Shown here: piece by piece, positions 44,124 to 54,168 of the stretch | Numbering within the stretch: the first letter of the stretch is position 1 | Layout of the letters: each line of letters starts with the position of its first letter | NCBI RefSeq assembly: GCF_901709675.1 | Contig: NC_051105.1 | Span: 12,138,604-12,202,603, forward strand | Length of the DNA: 64,000 nt | Direction: 5' to 3' | Source: Syngnathus acus | Lineage: Eukaryota; Chordata; Actinopteri; Syngnathiformes; Syngnathidae | Program-made: the position numbers and the translations under genes | Notes under the pieces: generated by a model | Told to the model about the DNA's origin: nothing | Databases searched by the model: none | The model's input: the letters and a program-made list of their open reading frames with translations, nothing else

Positions 44124-45610
44124 GTGCCTCTGATGCGCTTCGAGACTGCTTTGACACAACTGACTGGGAAATGTTTAAGCAGGCAGCCACTTGCAACAAT
44201 CAGACGGACAGAGGAGTATACTGACTCTGTTTCCTCTTACATCATGAAGTGCATTGATGATGTGACCCACACAAAATGCATCGTCACTCGGGCTAACTGG
44301 AAGCCATGGCTGACAGGGGCTGTCCTCAGGCTGCTGAGGGCCAGGGACAAAGCCTTCAGAGCTGGGGATGAGGCTGGCTTGAGAACAGCGAGGGCCGACC
44401 GGTCCCAGAGTATCAAGGAAGCGAAAAGGGCATTCTCTTGCAAGATTACCGCCCACTTCAAAGCAGGGACGCACGGAGCCTATGGCAAGGCATTCAGACC
44501 ATCACGGACTACAAGCCCGCGCCGCAGAGCTGTGACTACCGCCCCGTGGCACTGGCACCCATCATCATGAAGTGCTTTGAGCGGCTTGTCATGGAGCACA
44601 TCAGATCCATTCTCCCCCCCACCATAGACCCCTTCCAGTTTGCGTACCGAGCCAAACGGTCCTCTGAGGATGCCATCTGCTCTGCCCTCCACTCAGCCCT
44701 CACCCACCTGGAGAGAAGGGACTCGTATGTGAGATTGCTGTTTGTGGACTTCAGTTCTGCATTCAACACCATTGTACCACAGCGACTCATCTCCAAACTC
44801 GACAAGCTGGGCCTCAGTACCTACCTCTGCAACTGGCTACTGGACTTCCTCTGTCAGAGGCCTCAGGTAGTACGTGTTGGCGACAATATCTCCGCCAGCA
44901 TCACGCTGAGCACAGGGGCCCCCCAAGGCTGCGTGCTCAGTCCGCTGCTCTTCACCCTGCTGACGCATGACTGCACTGCCACTTACAGCAGCAACCGCGT
45001 GCTGAAATATGCCGACGACACGACTCTGGTGGGTCTCATCACCGAGGGCGACGAGACTCAATACAGGTCGGAGGTCGACCTTCTGGCCACGTGGTGCAGG
45101 GACAACAACCTCCTGCTGAACGTCAACAAGACCAAGGAGATTGTTGTTGACTTCCGGAAGGGTCACACCCAACACCTGCCACTGACCATCGACGGTGCTG
45201 TGGTGGAGAGAGTGAGCAGCACCAGATTCCTGGGGGTGCACATCAGTGAGGACCTCTCCTGGACCACCAACACTGCATCACTGGCGAAGAAAGCTCAGCG
45301 CCGCCTGTATTTCCTGCGGAAACTCAGGCGAGCAAGTGCTCCTCCGGCCATCATGACCACATTCTACTGTGGCACCATTGAGAGCGTCCTCTCCAGTTGT
45401 ATCGCTGCGTGGGGTGGTAGCTGCACTGAATACAACATGAAGGCCCTGCAGCGCATAGTGAACATAGCTGGTAAGATTATTGGTGCTTCACTCCCCTCCC
45501 TGAAGGAAATTTACATCTCCCATCTCACCCGCAAGGTGACCACGATTGTGTGTGATGTGAGTCACCCCGCTCACTCTTTGTTTGATCTTCTGCCCTCTGG
45601 GAAGAGGTAA
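44124..45610 (+). pseudogene. Rex1 reverse transcriptase (copy 3), internally deleted
   Basis: 44124-44520 gives the linker. 44438-45610 gives a fused frame in which ITDYKPAP is followed at once by [20 protein letters not shown], skipping the section with the KAPGPDNIPG-type motif seen in the intact copy. [15 protein letters not shown] and [11 protein letters not shown] (both palm Asp sites) remain. A TAA at 45608-45610 stops the frame about 30 codons before the expected end; similarity continues (SLRSRTTRLTNSF). Confidence 0.85.
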
Positions 45611-45977
45611 AGGAGCCTGCGCTCCCGCACCACCAGACTCACCAACAGCTTCATACTCCAGGCTGTTAGGATCCTGAACTCTCTCCCCCCTCCTGCGTAA
45701 CATCCTGTGCTTTTGCGCTATATTCTGACTGTCTGCTGTATGCACACTTGCTCCATTTTTGCTCCTCTTATTTATTATGTTATTTGTTTATTTATTATTT
45801 ATTTATCGCTCTTATTTATTCATTGTTTGTGCCTTCTTGTTTTTACTTTTTGTGTTGTTTACTTGTATGTATATTGTGTACTATGTCTTGTCACCGTGGG
45901 ATAGTGGGAAACGTAATTTCCATCTCTTTGTGTGTCTTAACGTGAAGAAATTGACAATAAAGCAGACTTTGACTTTG

Positions 45978-46841
45978 ATCTGTGATGATGGGATGGCCTT
46001 TAATTTCAGTCTCAGCTGGGCTACCAGTAATCGGTGGTCTGTGTTGCCTAGCTGGGCCCCACGATACACACGGCAGTTGGTAACACTGGATTTCCAGCGA
46101 GTGGAGATAAGTATGTGATCTAGGGCCTTATGGGTTTTGCCATCATTGCTGTACCATGTCCATTTGTGTATATTCTTCCTGGGGAACCATGTATCCGCGA
46201 TAGATAGACCTCCAGCATTGCATAGGTGCTGAGGCGGACTCCGTTGTTATTGGTGATTGGATCTGGGGATTCTGGGCCAATGATGTTTTTGGTCTGCGGG
46301 TCCCTTGAGGTGGAGCAGACAGTGGCGTTAAAATCTGCGAGCACAATAATGATGTCATGTGGGGGGGTATCTGCTGGATGACCAGATGTAGCTGATCAAA
46401 GAAGTCATTCTTTGCCCGATCGTCTGCGACCTCTGTTGGTGCGTAGGCAACAACGACTGACATCCTGCCGTGTTGGTGTTGGAAACGGGCAGTTAGTAGT
46501 CGTTCGCTGACTGGGGTCCATCCGATAAGGGATCTCCTAACCTGACACGGCATTGCTAGGGCGACGCCTGTTATCTTTTGGGCCGCTCCGGATGTAGCTG
46601 TGGTCACCCTCTTTTTTCTCACCGCTATCGCACCGGCGTGATTCACAGAATCCCGTGATGGAGATGTTGTATCGAGACTGTTGACGAGATAGAAGAGTGG
46701 CGTGACCTGTTCGCAGAAGTGTTTGCACATTCCATGTGGCAACACGGAAGGGATGTCGGAGATTGATAGATCGTAGGTCAGGGACGGGCGGGGGTCGATT
46801 CCATGGGTCAGTCCAGCAATTTCTGATTGGTTTCGTAACAA
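45978..46841 (-). pseudogene. RTE-type LINE endonuclease
   Basis: Minus-strand frames 46841-46143 and 46344-46120 encode APE-type motifs in two registers: VQTLLRTGHATLLSRQ-like text, ITGFCESR (the Glu box), VALAMPCQVRRSLIGWTPVS, SVVVAYAPTE and LADFNATV (the DFN box). The 3' end meets Rex1 at 45977. Upstream lies the leader with conserved hairpins. Confidence 0.75.
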
Positions 46842-46987
46842 AAGGGGGTTTTCTCTGGAGTAGGTGTTTAGCCCACTGCCAGATAGCCAGCTGGGGGGGC
46901 TGCCCCCTTAGGGCCTGCTGGCCTGCCCTGAACCATTCTTCGTTGGGCCCCTCGCCTGAGACCAGTTTATCATGGGAGGCCCTACCA

Positions 46988-47075
46988 GGAGCTGAAAGCT
47001 CCAGACAACATAGCTCTCAGGGTCATAGGGACGCACAAACCCCTCCACCACGATAAGGTGATGGTTCCCGGAGAG
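46988..47075 (-). ncRNA. RTE-LINE 5' leader, putative structured RNA
   Basis: In LINE sense (minus strand), outer stem CTCTCC pairs with GGAGGG (47070-47075 with 47041-47046; one G-U wobble in minus-strand RNA that would be a C-A mismatch in plus-strand RNA). It encloses the conserved CACCTTATCG hairpin, followed by a second hairpin GGAGC...GCTCC (46988-47002). The same layout occurs at 54081-54168 and 25429-25517. Confidence 0.6.
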
Positions 47076-47194
47076 GAATATATGTACTAGCTGTGATCGG
47101 TCAGTGCATGTGCCGCCTGTCGCTGGGGAAAATGCCCGGGGTGCCTGCGAGATTGACTCCAACTCTCTCGAAATTGATTAAACTGTTACTGTTC

Positions 47195-47687
47195 CATCCA
47201 TCTTCTTACGCTTATCCGGGGTCGGGTCGCGGGGGCAGCAGCTTCAGGAGGGACTCCCAGACTTCCCTCTCCCCAGCCACTTCATCCAGCTCCTCCCGGG
47301 GGATCCCAAGGCGTTCCCAGGCCAGCCGAGAGACATAGTCTCTCCAGCGCGTCCTGGGTCGTCCCCGGGGTCTCCTACCGGTGGGACATGCCCGGAACAC
47401 CTCCCCAGGGAGGCGTCCAGGAGGCATCCTGATGAGATGCCCGAGCCACCTCATCTGGCTCCTCTCAACGTGGAGGAGTAGCGACTCTACTCCGAGTCTC
47501 TCCCGGATGACCGAACTTCTCACCCTATCTCTCAGGGAGAGCCCGGACATCCTGCGGAAAAAACTCATTTCGGCCGCTTGTATCCGGGATCTCGTTCTTT
47601 CGGTCACGACCCATAGCTCGTGACCATAGGTGAGGGTAGGAGCGTAAATCGACCGGTAAATTGAGAGCTTTGCCTTTTGGCTCAGAT
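47195..47687 (-). pseudogene. Rex3 C-terminal domain
   Basis: Minus-strand frame: LSQKAKLSIYRSIYAPTLTY, GHELWVVTERTRSRIQAAEM, QMRWLGHLIRMPPGRLPGEV, RPRTRWRDYVSRLAWERLG, LLPPRPDPG. This is the conserved post-RT domain of Rex3/RTE LINEs. It joins the RT piece ending at about 50938, but about 40 residues expected between EEF and LSQKAK (family pattern from memory) are missing, suggesting target loss when Rex1 inserted. Confidence 0.85.
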
Positions 47688-50600
47688 CCAAGATGGCGGC
47701 GCCCCAGTTGGCCGCGGCCGCAACGGGTCTCAACAACCGACGAGTATTTTCACAAAATATGTCGCCTAGGACACTACAAACAACACAAAGTTTAGTTTAT
47801 CCATCCAGTAGATTAGTGTATGATCGCCAGCGCCTGCTGGAGGTACGGTCATCAAGTGTTTTCGGACTCGTAGCCACAACTACCCTAGTCTGTTTGCGTA
47901 GCCTCGGAGTGCTTAGGGCGCTAGCCCCAGAAGCTCACGATGCAGCGGGCTCGCCGGGCAGCACACGCCGGAGGAGGAGTAAGCGTAGGCGGTGTGACCG
48001 GCGGCGAAAGCGCGGCTGTCGAGGTGGGCTAACGGCTAAGCTTAAAGCTAACCCCTACAAACCGCCGCTTCCATCCATCTTCCTCTCCAACGTCCGCTCA
48101 CTGGATAATAAAATGGACCATCTACAACTGGAACTCTCTTCAAAGAGGGAAGTTAGAAACTGCTGCGCTCTCATCCTGACGGAGACATGGCTGAACTCAT
48201 CAATACCGGACAACGCCGTTAGCCTGGAGGGGCTCGCTACATTCCGCGCCGACAGAAACAGCGAGCTAAGCGGTAAATCCCGAGGAGGTGGGCTGTGTGT
48301 CTACATCAACAACAACTGGTGCAAAAATGCTAGATCTGTCGCCAGCTTCTGCTCTTCGGACATCGAGCTTTTGACTGTTAACTGCAGACCCTTCTACCTG
48401 CCCAGAGAGTTTACTGTTGTTAGCATCACGGCTGTGTATGTGCCTCCTAGCGCTAACACTAAAGAGGCCATGAGGGTTCTCTATCGGACAATCAGTGAGC
48501 TGCAATCCACGCACACAGAGGGGGTTTTCATCATTGCTGGGGACTTCAACCAGGCTAGCATGAAGACTATTCTCCCTCATTTTTACCAACACGTGGATTT
48601 TCCAACTCGGGGAGAGAACACTCTGGACTTGGTTTACACCAATATAAAGGATGCATTCAGAGCAGCCCCCCGCCCCCACCTCGGCTCTTCAGACCACCTA
48701 TCTGTTATGCTAATCCCTGCATACAGGCCCCTGCTGATCAGAGCAAAACCCACAGTGAAGCAGGTGAGGGTGTGGTCTGAGGGGGCCATGGAGGCACTCC
48801 AGGAGTGCTTTGAGTGCTCTGACTGGGACATGTTCAAATCAGCAGCAACATATGACAATCAGATCGACATTGATGAGTACGCCATGACTGTGTCAGCCTA
48901 CATCAACAAATGCTCCGAGGACGTCAGCACCACTAAGAACATCATCACCCGAGCCAACCAACGACCCTGGATGACTGAGGATGTACGTCATACGCTACGA
49001 GCACGGAACTCAGCCTTCAAGTCTGGCGACAAGGAGGCACTGAGGACAGCGAGAGCCAACTTGAACCGTGCCATCAGGCTAGCGAAGCGAAGCCACAGTC
49101 GAAAAATTCAGGATTTTTTCCACGACGCCAATAACACCAGGAGTATGTGGCAAGGCATACGGGCGATCACGGACTACAACTTACCCTCCCCCCCGGTGGG
49201 TGAGGTTGATGCTGACTTCCTAAATGGTCTAAATAACTTCTTTGGGCGTTTTGAGGCACTAAACAGCACTCCTGCAGTTAAAACTGTTCCCCACCAGGAA
49301 GGGGAGGCCCTCTGCCTTGACTCAGCCGACGTGTGGAAGATTCTGAGAAGAGTCAACCCACGTAAGGCCCCAGGCCCCGACAACATACCTGGGCGGGTGT
49401 TCAAGGAATGTGCAGGCCAGCTGGCTGGTGTCATCACAGACATTTTTAACATCTCGCTGGACCAAGCCAAAGTGCCAGTATGCTTCAAGGCTGCCTCCAT
49501 CATTCCGGTGCCGAAGAAACCTCAAATCACCTCATTGAATGACTACAGACCTGTGGCACTGACTCCCATCATGATGAAGTGCTTCGAAAGGCTGCTCAAA
49601 GATCACATCGTCTCCACACTCCCCCCAACATTCGATCCGTTCCAGTTTGCCTACCGGCAGAACCGCTCTACTGAGGATGCCATCTCCTCCGTTCTTCACC
49701 TGAGCCTGGCTCACCTGGAGGAGAGGAACACCCACGTGCGGTTGCTGTTCCTGGACTCCAGCTCAGCGTTTAACACCATCATTCCACAACATCTGGTGGA
49801 AAAACTGGAACACCTGGGCTTCAGCACCCCCCTTCGGAACTGGCTGCTAGACTTCCTCACCAACAGACCTCAGTCAGTCCGGGTCGGACAGAACACCTCA
49901 GATGTCATCACCCTCAGCACAGGCTCCCCTCAGGGCTGCGTCCTGAGCCCCCTGCTGTTCACCCTGATGACACACGACTGCGCCCCCAGGTTCACCACCA
50001 ATCACATCGTGAAGTTTGCAGACGACACAACGGTGGTGGGCCTCATCAGGGACAACAACGACCTGGACTACAGAGAGGAGGTGGAGCAGTTGGTGGGCTG
50101 GTGCAGAGAAAATAGCCTGATCCTGAATGTGGAGAAGACGAAGGAGATCATCGTCGACTTCAGGAAGAACCAGCCTCACCACGCTCCACTGATCATCAAC
50201 AGCTCAGCTGTGGAGGTGGTCAGCAGCACTAAATTCCTGGGAGTCCACATCACAGACGACCTCACCTGGACTGTGAACACCACAACACTGGTCAAGAGGG
50301 CACAGAAGCGCTTGTACTTCCTGCGGAGGATGAGGAGAGCCCACCTGCCCCCACCCATCATGAGGACGTTCTACCGAAGCACCATAGAGAGCATTCTGAC
50401 AAGCTGTCTCTCGGTGTGGTGTGGAGGTTGCAGCGCCTCCGATTGGAAGAACCTGAGGAGAGTGGTGAGGACAGCAGAGAGGATCATCGGGGCTCCTCTT
50501 CCCTCCATTCAGGACTTGTCATCCCAGCGCTGCGTGTCCCGAGCCCGTAATATTATCAGTGACCCATCACACCCCCACCATGGACTGTTCTCCCTGCTGC

Positions 50601-50934
50601 CTTCTGGGAAGAGGTTTCGCAGCATCCGCTGCAGGTCCACCAGGTTCTGCAATAGTTTTTTCCCTGCTGTCGTCAGACTGTTGAACATTCAAACGTAGCA
50701 TTCCTCTGCACACTTGTAAATACTGCTTTTGTCTCCTGCACTGTTTACATACTTTATCACTGCTGCACTTTGTACTTTATAATTATCTTATTTCATATTT
50801 TTATATAGAATGTCACTTTTTAACCAGCCGAAATACCACTACGTTGTTGAAAGCCGTATGCAACGAAATTTCGTTTTGTGCACACCTAGTGTTGACAAAA
50901 TGACAATAAAGTTTGTCTAAGTCTAAGTCTAAGT
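47688..50934 (+). mobile_element. Rex1-type LINE, near full length (copy 2)
   Basis: Short 5' part (ATCCAAGATGGCGG), the 1001-codon ORF, then a 3' UTR ending AATAAAGTTTGTC and GTCTAA repeats (50916-50934). The host Rex3 appears on both sides. The last ~550 bases are almost identical to the fragment at 8093-8645, implying recent activity of this subfamily. Confidence 0.92.
47693..50698 (+). CDS. Intact Rex1-type LINE ORF (endonuclease plus reverse transcriptase)
   Basis: An uninterrupted 1001-residue frame. Residues about 90-110 are strongly basic (TRRRRSKRRRCDRRRKRG). The APE-type endonuclease spans about 120-345: NVRSLDNKM, Glu164 (TETWL), Asp284 (GDFN), Asp334-His335 (SSDH). The linker carries RKAPGPDNIPGRVF. 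RT spans about 600-880: YRPVALTPIMMKCFERLL, Asp688 (FLDSSSAF), [12 protein letters not shown], and Asp777-Asp778 (FADDTT). The C-terminal domain ends VVRLLNIQT. Every catalytic residue I can identify is present, so it may encode active protein. It inserted into Rex3 and is followed by a 3' UTR to about 50934. Confidence 0.92.
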   Translation: MAAPQLAAAATGLNNRRVFSQNMSPRTLQTTQSLVYPSSRLVYDRQRLLEVRSSSVFGLVATTTLVCLRSLGVLRALAPEAHDAAGSPGSTRRRRSKRRRCDRRRKRGCRGGLTAKLKANPYKPPLPSIFLSNVRSLDNKMDHLQLELSSKREVRNCCALILTETWLNSSIPDNAVSLEGLATFRADRNSELSGKSRGGGLCVYINNNWCKNARSVASFCSSDIELLTVNCRPFYLPREFTVVSITAVYVPPSANTKEAMRVLYRTISELQSTHTEGVFIIAGDFNQASMKTILPHFYQHVDFPTRGENTLDLVYTNIKDAFRAAPRPHLGSSDHLSVMLIPAYRPLLIRAKPTVKQVRVWSEGAMEALQECFECSDWDMFKSAATYDNQIDIDEYAMTVSAYINKCSEDVSTTKNIITRANQRPWMTEDVRHTLRARNSAFKSGDKEALRTARANLNRAIRLAKRSHSRKIQDFFHDANNTRSMWQGIRAITDYNLPSPPVGEVDADFLNGLNNFFGRFEALNSTPAVKTVPHQEGEALCLDSADVWKILRRVNPRKAPGPDNIPGRVFKECAGQLAGVITDIFNISLDQAKVPVCFKAASIIPVPKKPQITSLNDYRPVALTPIMMKCFERLLKDHIVSTLPPTFDPFQFAYRQNRSTEDAISSVLHLSLAHLEERNTHVRLLFLDSSSAFNTIIPQHLVEKLEHLGFSTPLRNWLLDFLTNRPQSVRVGQNTSDVITLSTGSPQGCVLSPLLFTLMTHDCAPRFTTNHIVKFADDTTVVGLIRDNNDLDYREEVEQLVGWCRENSLILNVEKTKEIIVDFRKNQPHHAPLIINSSAVEVVSSTKFLGVHITDDLTWTVNTTTLVKRAQKRLYFLRRMRRAHLPPPIMRTFYRSTIESILTSCLSVWCGGCSASDWKNLRRVVRTAERIIGAPLPSIQDLSSQRCVSRARNIISDPSHPHHGLFSLLPSGKRFRSIRCRSTRFCNSFFPAVVRLLNIQT

Positions 50935-51778
50935 TAAACTCCTCCACTTGGGGCAGGATCTCATCCCCGATCCGGAGAGGGCATTCCACCCTTTTCCGAT
51001 CGAGGACCATGGACTCGGATTTGGAGGTGCTGACCCTCATCCCGACCGCTTCACACTCGGCTGCGAGCCGCTCCAGTGAGAGCTGGAGATCACGGCCTGA
51101 AGAAGCCAACAGCACCACGTCGTCTGCAAAAAGCAGAGACGCGATGCTTAGGTCCCCAAACCGGACCCCCTCAACGCCTCGGCTGCGCCTACAAATTCTG
51201 TCCATAAAAATTATGAATAGAATCGGTGACAAAGGGCAGCCTTGGCGGAGTCCAACCCTCACTGGGAACAAATCCGACTTACTGCCGGAAATGCGGACCA
51301 AACTCTGGCATCGGTGATACAGGGACCGAACCGCCCTTATCAGTTGGCTCGGTACCCCGTACTCCCAAAGCACCCCCCACAGAACCTCCCGAGGGACACG
51401 GTCGAACGCCTTCTCCAAGTCCACAAAACACATGTGGACTGGTTCGGCGAACTCCCATGCACCCTCGAGGATCCTGCTGAGGGTGAAGAGCTGGTCCACT
51501 GTTCCACGGCCAGGACGAAAGCCACACTGTTTCTCCTGAATCCGAGGTTCGACCTCTCGACGGACCCTCCTCTCCAGCACCCCTGAATAGACCTTACCAG
51601 GGAGGCTGAGGAGTGTAATTCCCCTGTAATTGGAACACACCCTCCGGTCCCCCTTCTTAAAGAGGGGAACCACCACCCCAGTCTGCCAATCCAGAGGCAC
51701 CGTCCCCGATGTCCACGCAATGTTGTAGAGACGTGTCAGCCATGACCGCCCCACAACATCCAGAGCCCTTAAGAAATA
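50935..51778 (-). pseudogene. Rex3 reverse transcriptase core
   Basis: One open minus-strand stretch: LRALDVVGRSWLTRLYNI, VVVPLFKKGDRRVCSNYRG, EKQCGFRPGRGTVDQLF, CFVDLEKAFDRVPRE (first palm Asp), GLRQGCPLSPILFIIFMDRI, ASLLFADDVVLLASSG (FADD box) and the thumb to LPQVEEF. All catalytic Asp residues are present. The frame is broken at both ends by LINE insertions (50934 and 51779). Confidence 0.88.
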
Positions 51779-52866
51779 CTGGAGGTGGACATACTGGAGG
51801 GCCTGGGACTTCCACATAATACTTGCAGGTGGATTAAGAGCTTCCTGACGGGTCGCAGCCAGAGGGTGAAAGTGGGCCGTCATACATCCACACCTCTCAG
51901 TCTTGGTACCGGCTCCCCACAGGGCTGCGTACTGAGCCCACTGCTTTACACGCTCTACACACATGCATGCACCCCCGCCCACCGCAGCAACACCATCGTG
52001 AAATTTGCGGATGACACAACCGTGGTGGGGCTCATCTCAAAGGGGGATGAGTCTGCCTACAGGGACGAAGTGGTTCAGCTATCGGAGTGGTGCGGAGAGA
52101 ACAATCTGCTCCTAAACACGGCTAAAACCCAAGAACTGGTCATTGATTTTAGGAGGAAAAATAAAACGGACATTCCACCACTCATCATCGACGGGGTCTG
52201 TGTGAAGAGGGTGTCCTCTTTCCGCTACCTGGGAGTCCACATCGAGGAGGACTTCACCTGGGGCGTGAACACCTCTGAGCTGCTTAAAAAGGCCCAACAG
52301 AGACTCTACTTTTTAAGGGTGCTGAGGAGGCACAGCATTACACGGAGACTGCTGGTGTCCTTCTATCGCTGCTCCATAGAAAGCACTTTAACGTACTGTA
52401 TATGTGTTTGGTACTCCAGCTGCACTGCTGCTCAGAGGAAAAAGCTCCAAGGGGTCATCAACACAGCACAGAAGATCATTGGCTGCCCTCTCCCCACACT
52501 GGAAGACCTACACAGAACCCGCTGTCTCAAAAAAACACAGAACATTCTGAAGGACACTTCCCACCCTGGCCACTCCCTTTTCGAACTGTTGCCATCAGGC
52601 AGACGCTACAGATTAATTAGGTCAAGGACTAGCAGATTCGCCAACAGTTTTTACCCTACAGCGGTAGTCACATTGAATGCAGCTAAACGTAAATGATTAT
52701 GTCTGTGTATGTTCTTCTGTGGGTTTTTAGCTTGGTTTTTTTAAATCTTTTTATTCTATTTATTCTATATATTTTTTATCGCATGCGCGGATCGGTTGGC
52801 ACTTTTTAAATTTCGTTGTACATGTGACAATGACAATAAAGATCTATTCTATTCTATTCTATTCTA
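51779..52866 (+). mobile_element. Rex1-like LINE, 5'-truncated, different subfamily
   Basis: An open frame at 51785-52696 covers the second half of the RT and C-terminus: [72 protein letters not shown]. The 3' UTR ends AATAAAGATC followed by an (ATTCT)n tail (about 52846-52866), unlike the GTCTAA tail of copy 2. It splits Rex3 between the linker (APGVDEIRP) and the RT start. Confidence 0.88.
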
Positions 52867-53755
52867 AATCCGGGCGGATCTCATCCACCCCCGGGGCCTT
52901 GCCACCGAGGAGTTTTTTAACTACCTCAGTGACTTCGACCCCAGAGATTGGAGAGTCCGCCTCAGAGTCCCCAGGCCCTGCTTCCACAATGGAAGGCGTG
53001 TAGGTGGAATTGAGGAGGTCTTCGAAGTATTCTCCCCACCGACACACGACGTCCCGAGTCGAGGTCAGCAGCACGCCATCTCCACTGTAAACAGTGTTGA
53101 CGTTGCACTGCTTCCCCCTCCTGAGACACCGGATGGTGGACCAGAATTTCCTCGAAGCCGTCCGGAAGTCATTCTCCATGGCCTCGCCAAACTCCTCCCA
53201 CGCCCGGGTTTTTGCCTCAGCAACCGTCGAAGCCGCGTTCCGCTTGGCCACCCGGTACCTGTCAGCTGCCTCCGGAGTCCCGCAGGCCAAAACGGCCCGA
53301 TAGGACTCCTTCAGCTTGACGGCATCCCTTACCGCCGATGTCCACCAGCGGGTTCGGGGATTCCCGCCACGACAGGCACCAATGACCTTACGGCCACAGC
53401 TCCGGTCGGCCGCCTCAACAATGGAGGCGCGGAACAAGGTCCACTCGGACTCAATGTCCCCTGCCTCCCCCGGGACGTGGGAAAAGCTCTGCCGGAGGTG
53501 GGAGTTGAAGCTCTTCTTGACAGGGGATTCTGCCAGACGTTCCCAGCAGACCCTCACAGAGCGTTTGGGTCTGCCAGGTCGGACCGGCATCTTCCCCCAC
53601 CATCGGAGCCAACCCACCACCAGGTGGTGATCAGTTGACAGCTCCGCCCCTCTCTTCGCCCGAGTGTCCAAAACATGCGGCCGCAAATCCGATGACACGA
53701 CTACAAAGTCGATCATCGAACTGCGGCCTAGGGTGTCCTGGTGCCAAGTGCACAC
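52867..53755 (-). pseudogene. Rex3 endonuclease end and linker
   Basis: Minus-strand frame of about 296 residues: SSMIDFVVVSSDLRPHVLDT, STDHHLVVGWLRW (end of endonuclease with the Asp-His box), then the linker (RTRWWTSAVRDAVKLKESY, FWSTIRCLRRGKQ) to GGKAPGVDEIRPD. The N-terminal two thirds of the endonuclease are missing: upstream of 53755 the sequence goes directly to the GC-rich leader, so an internal deletion joins leader and late endonuclease. Confidence 0.82.
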
Positions 53756-54080
53756 ATGGACACCCTTATGCTTATGCCGCCCAGCTCACACTGCACCCGA
53801 CCCCTTTGGCCCCTCCCACAGGTGGTGAGCCCATGGGAAGGGGGACCCACGTTTCCTTTTCGGGCTGTGCCCGGCCGGGCCCCATGGGCGAAGGCCCGGC
53901 TACCAGACGCTCGCCTTCGAGCCCCGCCTCCAGGCCTGGCTCCAGAGGGGGGCCCCGGTGACCCGCGTCCGGGCGAGGGAAAACGAGATCCATTTGTTTT
54001 TATCATCATAAGGGGCTAATGTGAGCCGTGCTTTGTCTGGCCCCTCACCTAGGACCCGTTTGCCATGGGTGACCCTACCA

Positions 54081-54168
54081 GGGGCATGAAGCCCCAGACA
54101 ACATGGCTCCTAGGATCATAGGGGCACGCAAACCCCTCCACCACGATAAGGTGACGACTCACGGAGGG
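54081..54168 (-). ncRNA. Rex3 5' leader, putative structured RNA
   Basis: Near the 5' end of Rex3 (minus strand): outer stem CCCTCC/GGAGGG (54163-54168 with 54134-54139) around a CACC/GGTG hairpin with the TTATCGT loop. Next comes GTTTGCGTGCC, and then hairpin GGGGC/GCCCC (54081-54095). The stems keep pairing while sequence differs from the copies at 25429-25517 and 46988-47075. Confidence 0.6.

Larger units (their letters stand above)
43049..45977 (+). mobile_element. Rex1-type LINE with internal deletion (copy 3)
   Basis: It starts at about 43049 and ends in a 3' UTR with a CTTTGA-repeat tail at 45977, inserted between the RTE endonuclease and linker. ATGATGG occurs at both junctions (about 43049 and 45983), a candidate TSD. 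It carries a near-complete endonuclease, a frameshift at about 43870, and a fusion near 44527 that removes about 130 codons between the endonuclease-RT linker and the RT, judged against the intact copy at 47693. Confidence 0.85.
40912..47085 (-). mobile_element. RTE-type LINE, split by a Rex1 insertion
   Basis: It runs on the minus strand from a 5' leader (46988-47085; true 5' end uncertain, before 47180) through endonuclease (46841-45978), a Rex1 insertion (43049-45977), the linker and reverse transcriptase (43048-41385) and a C-terminal domain (41374-40916), ending in an ATG/ATC-repeat tail at about 40912. The reading frame is broken at several places. RTE assignment is from the RT and C-terminal look (RWYGHVKRLPPEHPTH). 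Confidence 0.8.

Noticed and set aside
44124-44570. Separate small gene with its own start
   Set aside because: It is the endonuclease-RT linker of Rex1 copy 3 in a shifted frame.
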